Shown: positions 18,276 through 26,878, numbered from the stretch's first letter. The stretch is 54,331 bases of DNA from an uncultured Cryomorphaceae bacterium (GCA_913031435.1 CAJWFD010000013.1:1-54331); one strand, 5' to 3'. The notes: a model not told the origin generated them from the letters alone. A program made the numbers and translations.

Positions 18276-18997
18276 TGCGGAAAGTGTCTGGCCTACTTAA
18301 ACTGATTAAGCGCTCACCCTTTGAAAAAGACATCAAAGAGATTGTGGGTTTTTGGCCTAAAGACACCGCTCTTTACCGTCTCGCTTTGAGACACTCTAGC
18401 GCATACCCTTTTCGTAAAAAAAGGGGGGAGCGTAATAACGAGCGTCTTGAGTATTTGGGTGACGCTGTCCTTGACCTTGTCGTAGCAGAGGCCTTGTTTT
18501 ACCGTTTCCCAACCGATGACGAGGGGCATTTAACGAAACTCCGGAGTGCGCTTGTTTCGCGAAACAACCTGAACAAGGTTGCTGATGAGCTAGGCCTCCC
18601 GAATAAGGTAGTTGCTAACCTTATGGGCAACCAGAGCGAAAGCATCTACGGTGATGCTCTAGAAGCCTTAATTGGCGCATGTTACTTAGACCATGGGCTT
18701 AAGAAAGCCCAGTTCTTCATTATGAGGGCTATTGTAGAGCCTTTTATATCAAACGAAGAGCTCTTGACAAGCACCTTGAATTACAAGAGTGAGGTTATCG
18801 AATATTTCCAGAGCCACAAAAAGGCGTTCAGGTTTGAAGAGGTTCAGCGTTTAGGAGAACAGCATAACAGCACCTTTATCATGGGTTTATATGTAGACGA
18901 TGCACTAGAGGCGAGGGGCGAGGGGACCTCAAAGAAAAAAGGGGAGGAGCTTGCCGCAAAAGAATATTATCATAAGTACATAGTGACGAATGGCTAA
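18275..18997 (+). CDS. rnc: ribonuclease III
   Basis: 240 residues; cleaves double-stranded RNA in rRNA and mRNA maturation. The catalytic domain (about 20-160) has the signature NERLEYLGDAVLD with Glu56, Glu59 and Asp63, and a second acidic site in YGDALEALIGACYLD. A double-stranded RNA-binding domain follows (about 168-236, ending KKKGEELAAKEYYHKY). Part of the acpP-fabF-rnc cluster; its stop overlaps the next start by eight bases. Confidence 0.95.
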   Translation: MRKVSGLLKLIKRSPFEKDIKEIVGFWPKDTALYRLALRHSSAYPFRKKRGERNNERLEYLGDAVLDLVVAEALFYRFPTDDEGHLTKLRSALVSRNNLNKVADELGLPNKVVANLMGNQSESIYGDALEALIGACYLDHGLKKAQFFIMRAIVEPFISNEELLTSTLNYKSEVIEYFQSHKKAFRFEEVQRLGEQHNSTFIMGLYVDDALEARGEGTSKKKGEELAAKEYYHKYIVTNG

Positions 18998-19475
18998 GAT
19001 GACGCACATCAACGCGCTAGAGCGTGTAAAAATGAACTTTAGCACCGTTGGTGTTCGAACGACTCTACGTGATTTCGAGCTTGCTTATTGGTTAAACTTA
19101 CAATATGGGCTTACACTTGTGTGTCGGCCAGACCCTTTAGACACCTGGGAAGAAAGTGCCGTTTGGGAATACAATGTTTTTGACGGAAAAGACCAAAATG
19201 GCGAGGCCATTTGCATGATCATGAACATCAGCTCAGGAGCAAATACCAACAAGGTTGAGGGCTGGAGCTTATTTGAGAGTATGCCGGAAAAGCATCTTTT
19301 GCCCTCTGTTAAGCATTGGGATTATATTTTAATAGCAGAAAGCTCGGACTTTGCGTTTGATTTAGAATCGGCGCTTAAAAAAAATCCTAAGATAACTACC
19401 GCCCAGTATTTTGAGGCACATACACAACTAACGCAACAAGAAACACACCTTTTATATGAAATCAGAAACGTCTAA
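18990..19475 (+). CDS. IPExxxVDY-type conserved protein of Bacteroidota
   Basis: 161-residue soluble protein without signal peptide. It lies exactly where the IPExxxVDY family lies in this phylum, between rnc and pyk. The naming motif is recognisable but altered here to MPEKHLLPSVKHWDYIL (about 105-121). The function of the family is unknown. ATG 18990 overlaps rnc by eight bases; a second ATG at 18999 is an alternative start. Its 3' end overlaps pyk by 20 bases. Assignment rests more on context than on sequence identity. Confidence 0.65.
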   Translation: MAKMTHINALERVKMNFSTVGVRTTLRDFELAYWLNLQYGLTLVCRPDPLDTWEESAVWEYNVFDGKDQNGEAICMIMNISSGANTNKVEGWSLFESMPEKHLLPSVKHWDYILIAESSDFAFDLESALKKNPKITTAQYFEAHTQLTQQETHLLYEIRNV

Positions 19476-20889
19476 CAACACTAAAATTGTAGCCACACTA
19501 GGGCCTGCATCGTGGCATAAAGAAGTGTTAATTGAAATGATCAAAGCTGGGGTTAACGTTTTCCGTGTTAATTTTTCTCACGGAGATCATGCTACCCACA
19601 GGCGTACCATTCAATTGATTAAACAAATCAACGCTGAGCACAATTGTAAAATCGCTGTTTTAGCCGATTTACAGGGGCCAAAGCTTCGTGTTGGAGACGT
19701 AGAAGAGGGTGCTGTGGTTAAAGAAGGAGACCTTCTCCGGTTTACGACAAACAAGGTAAAAGGGACGGCTGATCTTGTTTATATGAACTATGCTCAATTT
19801 CCTCAAGACGTCAATACCGGAGAGCATATTTTGCTTGATGACGGTAAGCTTATGTGTGAAGTTTTAGAAACTAACAAGAAAGACATGGTGGTAACCCGTG
19901 TTATTCAAGGAGGGCCGCTCAAAAGCAAAAAGGGCGTTAATCTCCCAAACACAAAGGTTAGTTTGCCTTGTTTAACAAAAAAAGATCTTGAAGACGTCGT
20001 TGTTGCGATGGAAGAAGGAGTCGAGTGGATTGGACTAAGTTTTGTTCGGGGTGCCGCAGACGTTCACGAGTTGAGGGCCATTATCAATGAGTTTGGAAGT
20101 TTTGCCAAAATTGTTTCTAAAATAGAAAAGCCCGAGGCAGTTGATGATATCGACAATATTATAAATGCCACGGATTCTATTATGGTCGCTCGTGGTGATT
20201 TAGGTGTTGAGATTCCATACTCAGCGGTTCCTATGGTCCAGAAAATGATTGTTAAAAAGTGTCTTGAAAAAGCCAAGCCTTGTATCATTGCTACGCAAAT
20301 GATGGAGAGCATGATTGAAAGTCAAAGCCCAACACGTGCAGAAGTTAACGATGTGGCAAACTCTGTTTGTGACGGTGCTGATGCTGTTATGTTGTCTGGC
20401 GAAACCTCTGTAGGTAAGTGGCCGGTTAAAGTGGTTGAGACCATGGCCAGCATAGTCGCTAATGTGGAATCGAGGTTTAATATCAGTCCGTTATTAGATA
20501 ATGAGCCTTCCATTAAAAACGAGCGCTACATCACTAAAACCATTTGCTATAACGCGGCCAAAATAGCCGACCAAGTAGATGCTGCTGCGATTCTCACATT
20601 AACTTTCAGCGGATACACCGCATTGAAAATTGCAGGCCACCGTCCTAAAACGAGGATCATTGTTTTTACAGCCAACCAACATATCATGAACCAGTTGTCT
20701 TTAGTTTGGGGCGTAGAGGCCTTCTACTATGCTGGCATGGACAGCACCGACCGTAGTTTCGGTGATATAGAGCAAATAATAAAAGACTCTAAATCAGTAT
20801 CTAGCGGAGATCTTGTTGTGAAAATTGCGTCAATGCCAATTGGTGAAAAAGGCTTGACAAACATGCTGAAAATAGTGACGATTGACTAG
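19456..20889 (+). CDS. pyk: pyruvate kinase
   Basis: 477 residues; converts PEP and ADP to pyruvate and ATP. Motifs in order: FRVNFSHGDH, ADLQGPKLRVG, VSKIEKPEAV (catalytic Lys), VARGDLGVEIP (metal-binding Asp) and TQMMESM. The C-terminal allosteric domain is complete. Its start lies inside the 3' end of the preceding gene, as if translationally coupled, and a strong bidirectional terminator follows the TAG stop. Confidence 0.97.
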   Translation: MKSETSNNTKIVATLGPASWHKEVLIEMIKAGVNVFRVNFSHGDHATHRRTIQLIKQINAEHNCKIAVLADLQGPKLRVGDVEEGAVVKEGDLLRFTTNKVKGTADLVYMNYAQFPQDVNTGEHILLDDGKLMCEVLETNKKDMVVTRVIQGGPLKSKKGVNLPNTKVSLPCLTKKDLEDVVVAMEEGVEWIGLSFVRGAADVHELRAIINEFGSFAKIVSKIEKPEAVDDIDNIINATDSIMVARGDLGVEIPYSAVPMVQKMIVKKCLEKAKPCIIATQMMESMIESQSPTRAEVNDVANSVCDGADAVMLSGETSVGKWPVKVVETMASIVANVESRFNISPLLDNEPSIKNERYITKTICYNAAKIADQVDAAAILTLTFSGYTALKIAGHRPKTRIIVFTANQHIMNQLSLVWGVEAFYYAGMDSTDRSFGDIEQIIKDSKSVSSGDLVVKIASMPIGEKGLTNMLKIVTID

Positions 20890-20910
20890 TTTTCTAGCGT
20901 TTCTAAAAAC

Positions 20911-20943
20911 AAAAAAGCCCACGCTATATGCATGGGCTTTTTT
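20911..20943. terminator. bidirectional terminator between pyk and pheS
   Basis: Inverted repeat AAAAAAGCCCA (20911-20921) / TGGGCTTTTTT (20933-20943) with an 11-nt loop, between two convergent genes. A- and T-tracts on both sides allow it to end transcription from either direction. Confidence 0.9.
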
Positions 20944-20972
20944 GTTTTTATTCTTTAAATAATCTACCTGCT

Positions 20973-21989
20973 CTACAGCCCTGTCTTAAACTGAGACAAG
21001 AACCTTTTGTCGTTCTCTGTAAAGAGTCTGATGTCTGGAATCTGATAGCGATTCATCGCTATTCTTTCTATTCCCATTCCAAAGGCATAACCAGTATATA
21101 TATCTGGATCAATTCCGTTGGCTTTAAGTACGTTTGGATCTACCATTCCGCAACCCATGACCTCGAGCCAGCCTGTTCCTTTAGTTATCTTATGGTCTAT
21201 TTCGTTCTCTAACCCCCAGTATACATCAACCTCAGCGCTGGGTTCGGTAAATGGGAAATAGGATGGACGCATTCTGATTTTTGCTTTGCCGAAAAACTCC
21301 TGTGCAAAATACATTAGCACTTGTTTTAAGTCTGCAAAGCTGACGTCTTTATCTATATAAAGACCCTCAATTTGATGAAAAACACAATGGCTTCTGGAGC
21401 TAATAGCTTCATTTCTAAAAACCCTACCTGGACTAATCGTTCGGATCGGTGGCGCCACGTTTTCCATGGCGCGCACTTGCACGCTAGAAGTGTGTGTTCT
21501 AAGTGCCCAGTCTGGATTGCGTTGAACGAAAAAAGTGTCCTGCATATCCCTTGCTGGGTGCTCTTCTGGAAAATTTAACGCAGTAAAGTTGTGCCAATCA
21601 TCTTCGACCTCGGGACCGGTGCTTACATTAAATCCTATGCGCTTAAAAATGTCTAAAATCTCATCTTTTATAGCGTTAATCGGGTGTATCGACCCTAGGT
21701 CATGGGGGTTACCGCTGCGCGTCAAGTCTCCATTTTCACCCAAAACACTTTCGCTCTCAAAAGACTGCGAGGCCTCTGTGTACCTCTGTTCTGCTAATTG
21801 TTTGAGCGCGTTGAGCGCAGCGCCAAAAGCCTTTTTTTCGGCTGGTGGAACCTCGCGAAATGCTTTAAATAGCTCTTGTATTGATCCCTTCTTACTAAGG
21901 TGGGTAAGCTTGAATTTATCTGCGTCCTCTTTAGTGGCTAAAGTGGTCGATTCAATTTGATTTTGAAGATTTTGAACGTTTTCAAGCAT
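20973..21989 (-). CDS. pheS: phenylalanine-tRNA ligase alpha subunit
   Basis: 338 residues. An N-terminal coiled coil (about 1-90) contacts the tRNA. The class II catalytic core has motif 2 near GRVFRNEAISSRSHCVFHQIEG and motif 3 as YAFGMGIERIAM near the C-terminus. Works as an alpha2beta2 tetramer with PheT, whose gene is not in the window. Divergent from the lipoprotein pair, with its own TAATTTTG element. Confidence 0.96.
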   Translation of the reverse strand: MLENVQNLQNQIESTTLATKEDADKFKLTHLSKKGSIQELFKAFREVPPAEKKAFGAALNALKQLAEQRYTEASQSFESESVLGENGDLTRSGNPHDLGSIHPINAIKDEILDIFKRIGFNVSTGPEVEDDWHNFTALNFPEEHPARDMQDTFFVQRNPDWALRTHTSSVQVRAMENVAPPIRTISPGRVFRNEAISSRSHCVFHQIEGLYIDKDVSFADLKQVLMYFAQEFFGKAKIRMRPSYFPFTEPSAEVDVYWGLENEIDHKITKGTGWLEVMGCGMVDPNVLKANGIDPDIYTGYAFGMGIERIAMNRYQIPDIRLFTENDKRFLSQFKTGL

Positions 21990-22020
21990 AACTGCCTAGT
22001 CTATTACGATTGCTTTGTTG

Positions 22021-22028
22021 TAGATTTG
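22021..22028 (+). promoter_or_regulatory. candidate -7 element for lipoprotein pair
   Basis: TAGATTTG, an exact TAnnTTTG match 23 bases before ATG 22051. A clear -33 TTTG is not evident. Confidence 0.35.
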
Positions 22029-22029
22029 A

Positions 22030-22037
22030 CAAAATTA
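22030..22037 (-). promoter_or_regulatory. candidate -7 element for pheS
   Basis: TAATTTTG on the minus strand, an exact TAnnTTTG match 40 bases before the pheS start and back to back with the element of the divergent gene. Confidence 0.35.
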
Positions 22038-22050
22038 CTGAATTCCGAGC

Positions 22051-22398
22051 ATGAAACGCCTTATTCTTTTACTTGTCGTTATACTGTCTTTTTCTTCCTG
22101 TGAAGAAGAGGCTACTCAGTACTTTGTTAAAATCAAAGTAACTAATGAGGACGGTGTCCCTGTGCAGAATGCCGCCGTCAAGATGTTCACTCCTGTTCCT
22201 GGATCAGTGGAATGGTATAGCTTCACAAATACCGCCGGCGAGGTTGTGTTTAAGTCGGGCTTTGAGGCCTACCAAGATATCAAGGCATGGAAAATGGTCT
22301 ACGAGGGATGCAACTACGTAAGGCTTGTTCGCGGCGAGACTATTGCTGTAAATGTCGTACTTTACCCAATTGGAGATCCTAACGGTTGTGTAGAATGA
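22051..22398 (+). CDS. small lipoprotein, tandem paralogue 1
   Basis: 115 residues. Signal peptide with lipobox SFSSC (Cys17). The mature part resembles one carboxypeptidase-regulatory-like beta-sandwich: KIKVTNEDGVPVQNAAVKMFTPVPG, then a GEVVF strand. It ends GDPNGCVE with a lone Cys. The next gene encodes a clear paralogue (KVTN.NGVP.QN, VPG, final GC). Exported and membrane-anchored; specific role unknown. No homologous named family is recognised beyond this fold. Confidence 0.75.
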   Translation: MKRLILLLVVILSFSSCEEEATQYFVKIKVTNEDGVPVQNAAVKMFTPVPGSVEWYSFTNTAGEVVFKSGFEAYQDIKAWKMVYEGCNYVRLVRGETIAVNVVLYPIGDPNGCVE

Positions 22399-22766
22399 TG
22401 AAAAAATTTATAACTCTTTCAATAATAAGCCTACTGGTAGCTACCGGTTGTAGAATTGATAACCCAACATACGCGTTCCGTATTAAGGTCACTAACGCAA
22501 ATGGTGTGCCTATCCAAAACGTGGTAGTAGAAGCTTCTGTAGACGTCCCAGGACATCGTGACGAAGCTTATATGGTTGACACAACGGGTCTAGACGGCAT
22601 GGTTGAATTCGAGTATGACTATGAAGCTGTTTTTAAAGTTTTAGGCACCCGCGGAGGCAATCCTTTCACGCACATTGGCTGCGGGTTCATTAAGCTAGAG
22701 GAGAATCAAACAGTGGAGTCCACCATAATTCTACTGCCATACGATCCCCTGGACCCCGGTTGCTAG
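22395..22766 (+). CDS. small lipoprotein, tandem paralogue 2
   Basis: 123 residues from ATG 22395, which overlaps the previous stop as ATGA; ATG 22398 is equally possible. The signal peptide ends in LVATGC (Cys19 from the first Met). The body repeats the pattern of the preceding gene (RIKVTNANGVPIQNVVVEA, VPG, a GMVEF strand) and also ends in GC. The pair looks like a local duplication that has since diverged strongly. Likely co-translated and possibly acting together at the membrane surface; function unknown. Confidence 0.75.
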   Translation: MMKKFITLSIISLLVATGCRIDNPTYAFRIKVTNANGVPIQNVVVEASVDVPGHRDEAYMVDTTGLDGMVEFEYDYEAVFKVLGTRGGNPFTHIGCGFIKLEENQTVESTIILLPYDPLDPGC

Positions 22767-22790
22767 CTTTGCTGGGACCTTTACTCTAAT

Positions 22791-22819
22791 AAAAAAGCCG
22801 CTCGTTAAGCGGCTTTTTT
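22791..22819. terminator. bidirectional terminator after lipoprotein pair
   Basis: A6-GCCGCT / AGCGGC-T6 with loop CGTTA, lying between convergent genes that end at 22766 and 22825. Confidence 0.9.
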
Positions 22820-22824
22820 GTTGT

Positions 22825-23175
22825 TTAAATGTATGAGCTCTCTTTAAAGTAGTTTACCACGGCCTGTTTCATGAGTATAGCTTGTTCCCCTGCTTTTAAG
22901 TTGGGCAACGTTTCTAGGGCTTTGTAATGAGGCCAGCCTTCTTCATCTCTTTTTTCAAACTCATAATAGCCATAGGGCTCAAGAACGGTACATATAGCAA
23001 CATGAAGAACGTTTATTTTTACGTCCTTCTTCATTTTTACATAGCCCATCTGTAGCTCTTGTGTCCCCACAAGAAGCAACACTCCATCAAGATCTAGATC
23101 TCCGTCACCAGGAAATTGATTGGTAAGTTTCTTAAGTAATGTTTCCCAATCTGCTTTTAATTCTGCGCTTCTCAC
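22825..23175 (-). CDS. conserved hypothetical protein of Bacteroidota
   Basis: 116 residues from GTG 23175; a TTG at 23196 would add seven residues but would run into the divergent cvpA start. Soluble, acidic, no signal peptide. Recognisable segments are LVGTQELQMGY, NVLHVAICTVLEPYGYYEFE and EEGWPHY. I recall proteins of this pattern as conserved but uncharacterised in this phylum. No catalytic motif is evident. The start codon is 15 bp from that of the divergent CvpA gene, so its promoter must lie inside cvpA. Confidence 0.68.
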   Translation of the reverse strand: MRSAELKADWETLLKKLTNQFPGDGDLDLDGVLLLVGTQELQMGYVKMKKDVKINVLHVAICTVLEPYGYYEFEKRDEEGWPHYKALETLPNLKAGEQAILMKQAVVNYFKESSYI

Positions 23176-23190
23176 TAATTTGTGGGTGTT

Positions 23191-23661
23191 ATGCAAGGAC
23201 TAGACCTCGTTATATTGATTTTTACTGCTTTTCTCCTTATCAAAGGGGTGTGGAAGGGTTTTGTTAAGGAGGTAGCTGGAATAATAGCCGTTGTGCTCGC
23301 TGTATTCATTTCCTTCCGCTTTCACAAAGATACAGCGGGATATTTAGTCTCCTTTATAGACGAAAAGTACGCCACCGTTACGGCCTACCTTATGCTCTTC
23401 TTAGCTGTTTACCTAGCTGTCATGCTGTTTGGCAACCTACTGGACAAGGTGCTAAAATCCGTTTTTCTTGGTGGTGTCAATAGAATTTTAGGTGGTGTTT
23501 TTGGCCTCTTAAAGTCGGTGTTATGGCTGACCCTTATCACTTTTGCCTACTCCACTATCAAAGATGGAGCGGGATTACATCATCCAGCGTGGATAATAGA
23601 CTCGCTTTTTTACCCGTTTCTTCTAGACTTCACTGAAATCATGTCTTCTTACCTAGCTTAG
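23191..23661 (+). CDS. CvpA family membrane protein
   Basis: 156 residues from ATG 23191 (a GTG at 23182 would add three). Four membrane helices are predicted (about 4-20, 29-45, 60-80, 100-122), with VWKGFVKEVAGI after the first, a CvpA-family hallmark. CvpA is needed for colicin V export in E. coli, and relatives affect envelope integrity. The 3' end overlaps pgk, convergently, by nine bases. Confidence 0.82.
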   Translation: MQGLDLVILIFTAFLLIKGVWKGFVKEVAGIIAVVLAVFISFRFHKDTAGYLVSFIDEKYATVTAYLMLFLAVYLAVMLFGNLLDKVLKSVFLGGVNRILGGVFGLLKSVLWLTLITFAYSTIKDGAGLHHPAWIIDSLFYPFLLDFTEIMSSYLA

Positions 23662-24834
23662 CGCCGCCACACCGGGAAGCTCTTTGCCTTCCAAAAACTC
23701 CAGCATTGCGCCGCCGCCTGTGCTTATATAACTCACTTTATCTGCGAAGCCAAACTTGTTGATTGCCGCTACGCTATCACCGCCACCGATCAATGAAAAC
23801 GCTCCGTTTGCCGTGCTCTTGGCGATGGCCTCTGCTACGGTTTTTGTGCCACTGGCATAGTTTTCAAATTCAAAGACGCCCATTGGGCCATTCCAAATAA
23901 TCGTAGTAGCGTTTTGTAGCACTTTTTTAACCGCTTCAACACTTTCTGGGCCGTTGTCTAGTCCCATGTAGCCGTCAGGAATCTCACCTATGGGACAGTT
24001 GCGTTCAGCAGGAGTGTCTGCAAAGTATTTGGTAATTAACGTGTCCACTGGCAACAAGAGGTTACACCCGTTGTCCTTGGCTTTAAGAATAAGTGCTCTG
24101 GCCAATTCTAATTTATCGTCCTCCACAAGAGAGGTGCCTATCTGTCCCCCCAGCGCCTTAACGAAGGTGAAGCCCATTCCGCCTCCGATAACCACCGTAC
24201 CTACGTTTTCAAGCATGTTGCTGATCACGCCAATTTTAGAGCTCACCTTAGCACCGCCAATAATCGCTACTGTTGTTGCTCTGTCGCTGCCTAGTGCCTT
24301 TGATATGCTTTTTACTTCGGCGTCCATTAAAGCACCAAATCCTTTACAGTCATCGTCGAAATACTCGGCTATAATTGCCGTTGAGGCGTGTGCTCTGTGC
24401 GCTGTGCCAAACGCGTCATTTAAGTATATGTCTCCAAGTTCTGCTAGAGCTCCTGCGAATTCACGATCACCATCTGTCTCTTCCTTGTAAAACCGTAAGT
24501 TTTCAAGCAATACTATTTCGCCCGGGCCAGCGGCTTCGATAACATCCTTTGCTGCATCGCCTATACAGTCGTCTGCGAAATGGACGGTCGCTCCCGTTAA
24601 AGACCCTATCTCCCCAACAAGTGATTTAAGACTGTGTTTCACGCTTATCTCTCCATTTGGACGACCCAAATGACTCATTAAAACAGCAGTACCCCCAGAA
24701 TTTAGAACAGATAATATCGTTGATAAGGCCCCCTTAATACGAGTGTTATCTGTTATATTTAGTTGATCGTCCTGAGGAACGTTAAAATCAACGCGAATCA
24801 AAACGTTCTTTCCAGAAAAGTCGAAGGTTTTCAT
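23653..24834 (-). CDS. pgk: phosphoglycerate kinase
   Basis: 393 residues; transfers phosphate from 1,3-bisphosphoglycerate to ADP in glycolysis. N-domain substrate site: NVLIRVDFNVP, HLGRP and ENLRF. C-domain nucleotide site: GGAKVSSKIG, NGPMGVFE and GGGDS near the C-terminus. Complete and unremarkable. A TAAATTTG element precedes it. Confidence 0.97.
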   Translation of the reverse strand: MKTFDFSGKNVLIRVDFNVPQDDQLNITDNTRIKGALSTILSVLNSGGTAVLMSHLGRPNGEISVKHSLKSLVGEIGSLTGATVHFADDCIGDAAKDVIEAAGPGEIVLLENLRFYKEETDGDREFAGALAELGDIYLNDAFGTAHRAHASTAIIAEYFDDDCKGFGALMDAEVKSISKALGSDRATTVAIIGGAKVSSKIGVISNMLENVGTVVIGGGMGFTFVKALGGQIGTSLVEDDKLELARALILKAKDNGCNLLLPVDTLITKYFADTPAERNCPIGEIPDGYMGLDNGPESVEAVKKVLQNATTIIWNGPMGVFEFENYASGTKTVAEAIAKSTANGAFSLIGGGDSVAAINKFGFADKVSYISTGGGAMLEFLEGKELPGVAALS

Positions 24835-24859
24835 ATAAATTTGACTGTTAAATGATGTA

Positions 24860-24867
24860 CAAATTTA
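24860..24867 (-). promoter_or_regulatory. candidate -7 element for pgk
   Basis: TAAATTTG on the minus strand, exact TAnnTTTG match, 25 bases before the pgk ATG. Confidence 0.35.
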
Positions 24868-24891
24868 CCATCTATTTTAGACTCTTCATCC

Positions 24892-25983
24892 ATGTTTCAA
24901 ACATATAACAACGCGGTAATTGTTTCTCAACTCAAGCACGCTGTTGACACAAAAAAACTGCACCATGCTAACTTAATTTCATCTGGCCCTGGCGAAGACG
25001 GCCTGCCGCTTGGACTTACACTTGCGCGTCTTTTGTTGTGTGACACCAATACCGATTGTGGAACGTGTAAAGGGTGTACAAGGGTTAATAAGCTTGAGCA
25101 CCCCGATCTTAACCTTACGTTTCCTGTTGTCAGCGGCGGGGCAACGGGAACGTCTGATGATTATGTTAAAGAATTTCGTTCAGCCCTTGTTTCCAATCGG
25201 TTCTTAGACCCTGATAGTTGGCAACAGCTAATTTCAACAAAGAACCAGCAACTGCAAATTCCTGTAAAAGAAATTCAAAACCTCCAGCACAAGCTTAGTT
25301 TAACCGCTGCAGAGGGTAGAAATCGAGTTCTGTTATTGTGGATGCCAGAACAAATCAAGTCCACGGCATCAAATAAGCTTCTTAAGCTGATAGAGGAGCC
25401 TCTCCCAAACACCTATATTATTCTTGTGAGTCACCGGAAAAACAGACTTCTTCCCACTATCATCTCTAGATGTGCGCCATGGCATTGTAGGCCGTTACGT
25501 GGCGACTCTTTTAACACAGAATTAAGCTCTGAGCAAAGCGCCACCATAAAGTTGCTAGAAATGGTTTACGCACCTAACCTAGGGGCTGCAATAACGGCTA
25601 AGCAGAGTCCTGAGGCAACACAGATTGAAGGCTTTGCTCAATGGATGCGCACCTGTTACAAAGGAAACCCAACTGAAATAACAGGGGCTGTTAACGAACT
25701 CGCAGCATTACCAAAAGAAAGCCTTAAAACACTGATTTACAGAGCACAACATTTTTTAGAGCGTGGTTTTTATCATAATGTGCAGGCCACAGAAAGTGGC
25801 GCTACAGACTTGGGCGCTATAAATGTTCAGAAGCTTAGCGGATCTGTTTTACCGCGAGGAGCGCAAGCCATAACTTCTGCACTTGGATCGTGCTTAAAGG
25901 ATCTAGAAAGAAACGTTCATGTAAAAACATCAATAACACACACGAGTTACGAGCTTCACAAAGCCTTCCGGGGTTTAGGCTAA
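24892..25983 (+). CDS. holB: DNA polymerase III delta' subunit (clamp loader)
   Basis: 363 residues; part of the complex that loads the beta sliding clamp. The N-terminal AAA+ domain lacks a usable P-loop (SSGPGEDGLPL, no Lys), as expected for the ATP-inert delta' subunit. A zinc module with Cys50, 56, 59 and 62 (CDTNTDCGTCKGC) is intact. The sensor-1 SRC motif follows in IISRCAPWHC. The C-terminal part is divergent. Its 3' end overlaps the methyltransferase gene, convergently, by nine bases. Confidence 0.88.
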   Translation: MFQTYNNAVIVSQLKHAVDTKKLHHANLISSGPGEDGLPLGLTLARLLLCDTNTDCGTCKGCTRVNKLEHPDLNLTFPVVSGGATGTSDDYVKEFRSALVSNRFLDPDSWQQLISTKNQQLQIPVKEIQNLQHKLSLTAAEGRNRVLLLWMPEQIKSTASNKLLKLIEEPLPNTYIILVSHRKNRLLPTIISRCAPWHCRPLRGDSFNTELSSEQSATIKLLEMVYAPNLGAAITAKQSPEATQIEGFAQWMRTCYKGNPTEITGAVNELAALPKESLKTLIYRAQHFLERGFYHNVQATESGATDLGAINVQKLSGSVLPRGAQAITSALGSCLKDLERNVHVKTSITHTSYELHKAFRGLG

Positions 25984-26862
25984 TCTAAAGGTGTAAATCA
26001 AAGAGCTTGTATTGTCTTTTTTACCTCTATAATTACTCTTGAAGCCTTGTAATATAGCGTTTAGCCAGTTTTTAATTGATTTACTGTCGCTTGCTGATTT
26101 GTATTGTTCTGACAGAAGGCTGATGTAATAACTGTCCATGTTCATTGGCGTGATGTCTAGATGCTGAAAACCGGCATCCTCCATCATTTTAATCATGCTT
26201 CGTTTTGTAAAGTGGTGTGCGTGTATAGGAACGTCCCACGCTGCCCAATATTTTTCGTAATGCTTTGCGTCATGGCTTTCTGGGTTCGGGACAGCTATTA
26301 AAACATGGCCCCCGGGAAGTAAGCGTAGTTTAAATTCTTTAAGCAGTGTTTTTGGATCATACACGTGTTCCATTACGTGCCACATAGTAATAGTTTGGAC
26401 GCCCGGCTTAACTTTATCAATTGATTCGTGAACCGTGCCGTACTGAGATGCCTTCTCTCGAGCCCCTGGATTAATTTCCACACCTTCTGATTTGAAGTTG
26501 TTTATACCCAATACTTCTAAAAACTGGCCCGTGCCGCATCCGTAATCCAAAACGCGTCCGTGGCCTGGTGTTACAGAAGATACGTAAGATGTCTTTCGCG
26601 AAAGGTTTATTCTACGCAACCGCTGATAAACCTTAGAAAAGAGCGTAGCCTGATCGTCGGTGTGGCTGATGTAGTTTGGATTATCGTAATAAGGAGCAAT
26701 CTCATCCTCTTTTATGCGCGGGTTTGTAAACAGGTGTGTGCAGACTAGGCATTTGGTTATGTCAAACGATTCCTTTGTGGTGGAGTAATCGACCGTTGTA
26801 ATAACCTTATTTACTTGGTCACATCCACATACCGGACAACTTGTTACTTTTTCTTTCATCAT
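25975..26862 (-). CDS. class I SAM-dependent methyltransferase with zinc-ribbon N-terminus
   Basis: 295 residues starting at ATG 26860-26862 (a second ATG directly follows). The N-terminus holds four cysteines in two CxxC pairs (Cys9/12 in CPVCGC, Cys38/41 in CLVC), a zinc-ribbon-like module. The Rossmann core has motif I LDYGCGTGQFLEVL, motif II GVEIN and a post-core WHVMEHVYDP. This layout is that of methyltransferase_23-type enzymes, often acting on sugars or small molecules; the substrate cannot be read from sequence. It is not RsmG, which often neighbours mnmG. The gap to mnmG is exactly 16 bp and is filled by a parS site. Confidence 0.82.
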   Translation of the reverse strand: MMKEKVTSCPVCGCDQVNKVITTVDYSTTKESFDITKCLVCTHLFTNPRIKEDEIAPYYDNPNYISHTDDQATLFSKVYQRLRRINLSRKTSYVSSVTPGHGRVLDYGCGTGQFLEVLGINNFKSEGVEINPGAREKASQYGTVHESIDKVKPGVQTITMWHVMEHVYDPKTLLKEFKLRLLPGGHVLIAVPNPESHDAKHYEKYWAAWDVPIHAHHFTKRSMIKMMEDAGFQHLDITPMNMDSYYISLLSEQYKSASDSKSIKNWLNAILQGFKSNYRGKKDNTSSLIYTFRLA

Positions 26863-26878
26863 AGTTTCACGTGAAACG
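26863..26878. promoter_or_regulatory. parS site 1 (ParB-binding centromere-like site)
   Basis: aGTTTCACGTGAAACg: a perfect 14-bp palindrome (26864-26877) matching the bacterial parS consensus TGTTNCACGTGAAACA at every position except the two outermost bases. It occupies exactly the gap between the mnmG stop and the methyltransferase start. ParB binds such sites near the origin to segregate chromosomes. parA and parB are not in the window. Confidence 0.85.

Noticed and set aside
26357-26375. Palindromic ACACGTGT as regulatory site
   Set aside because: Inside the methyltransferase, encodes conserved residues, and is too short to be distinguished from chance.
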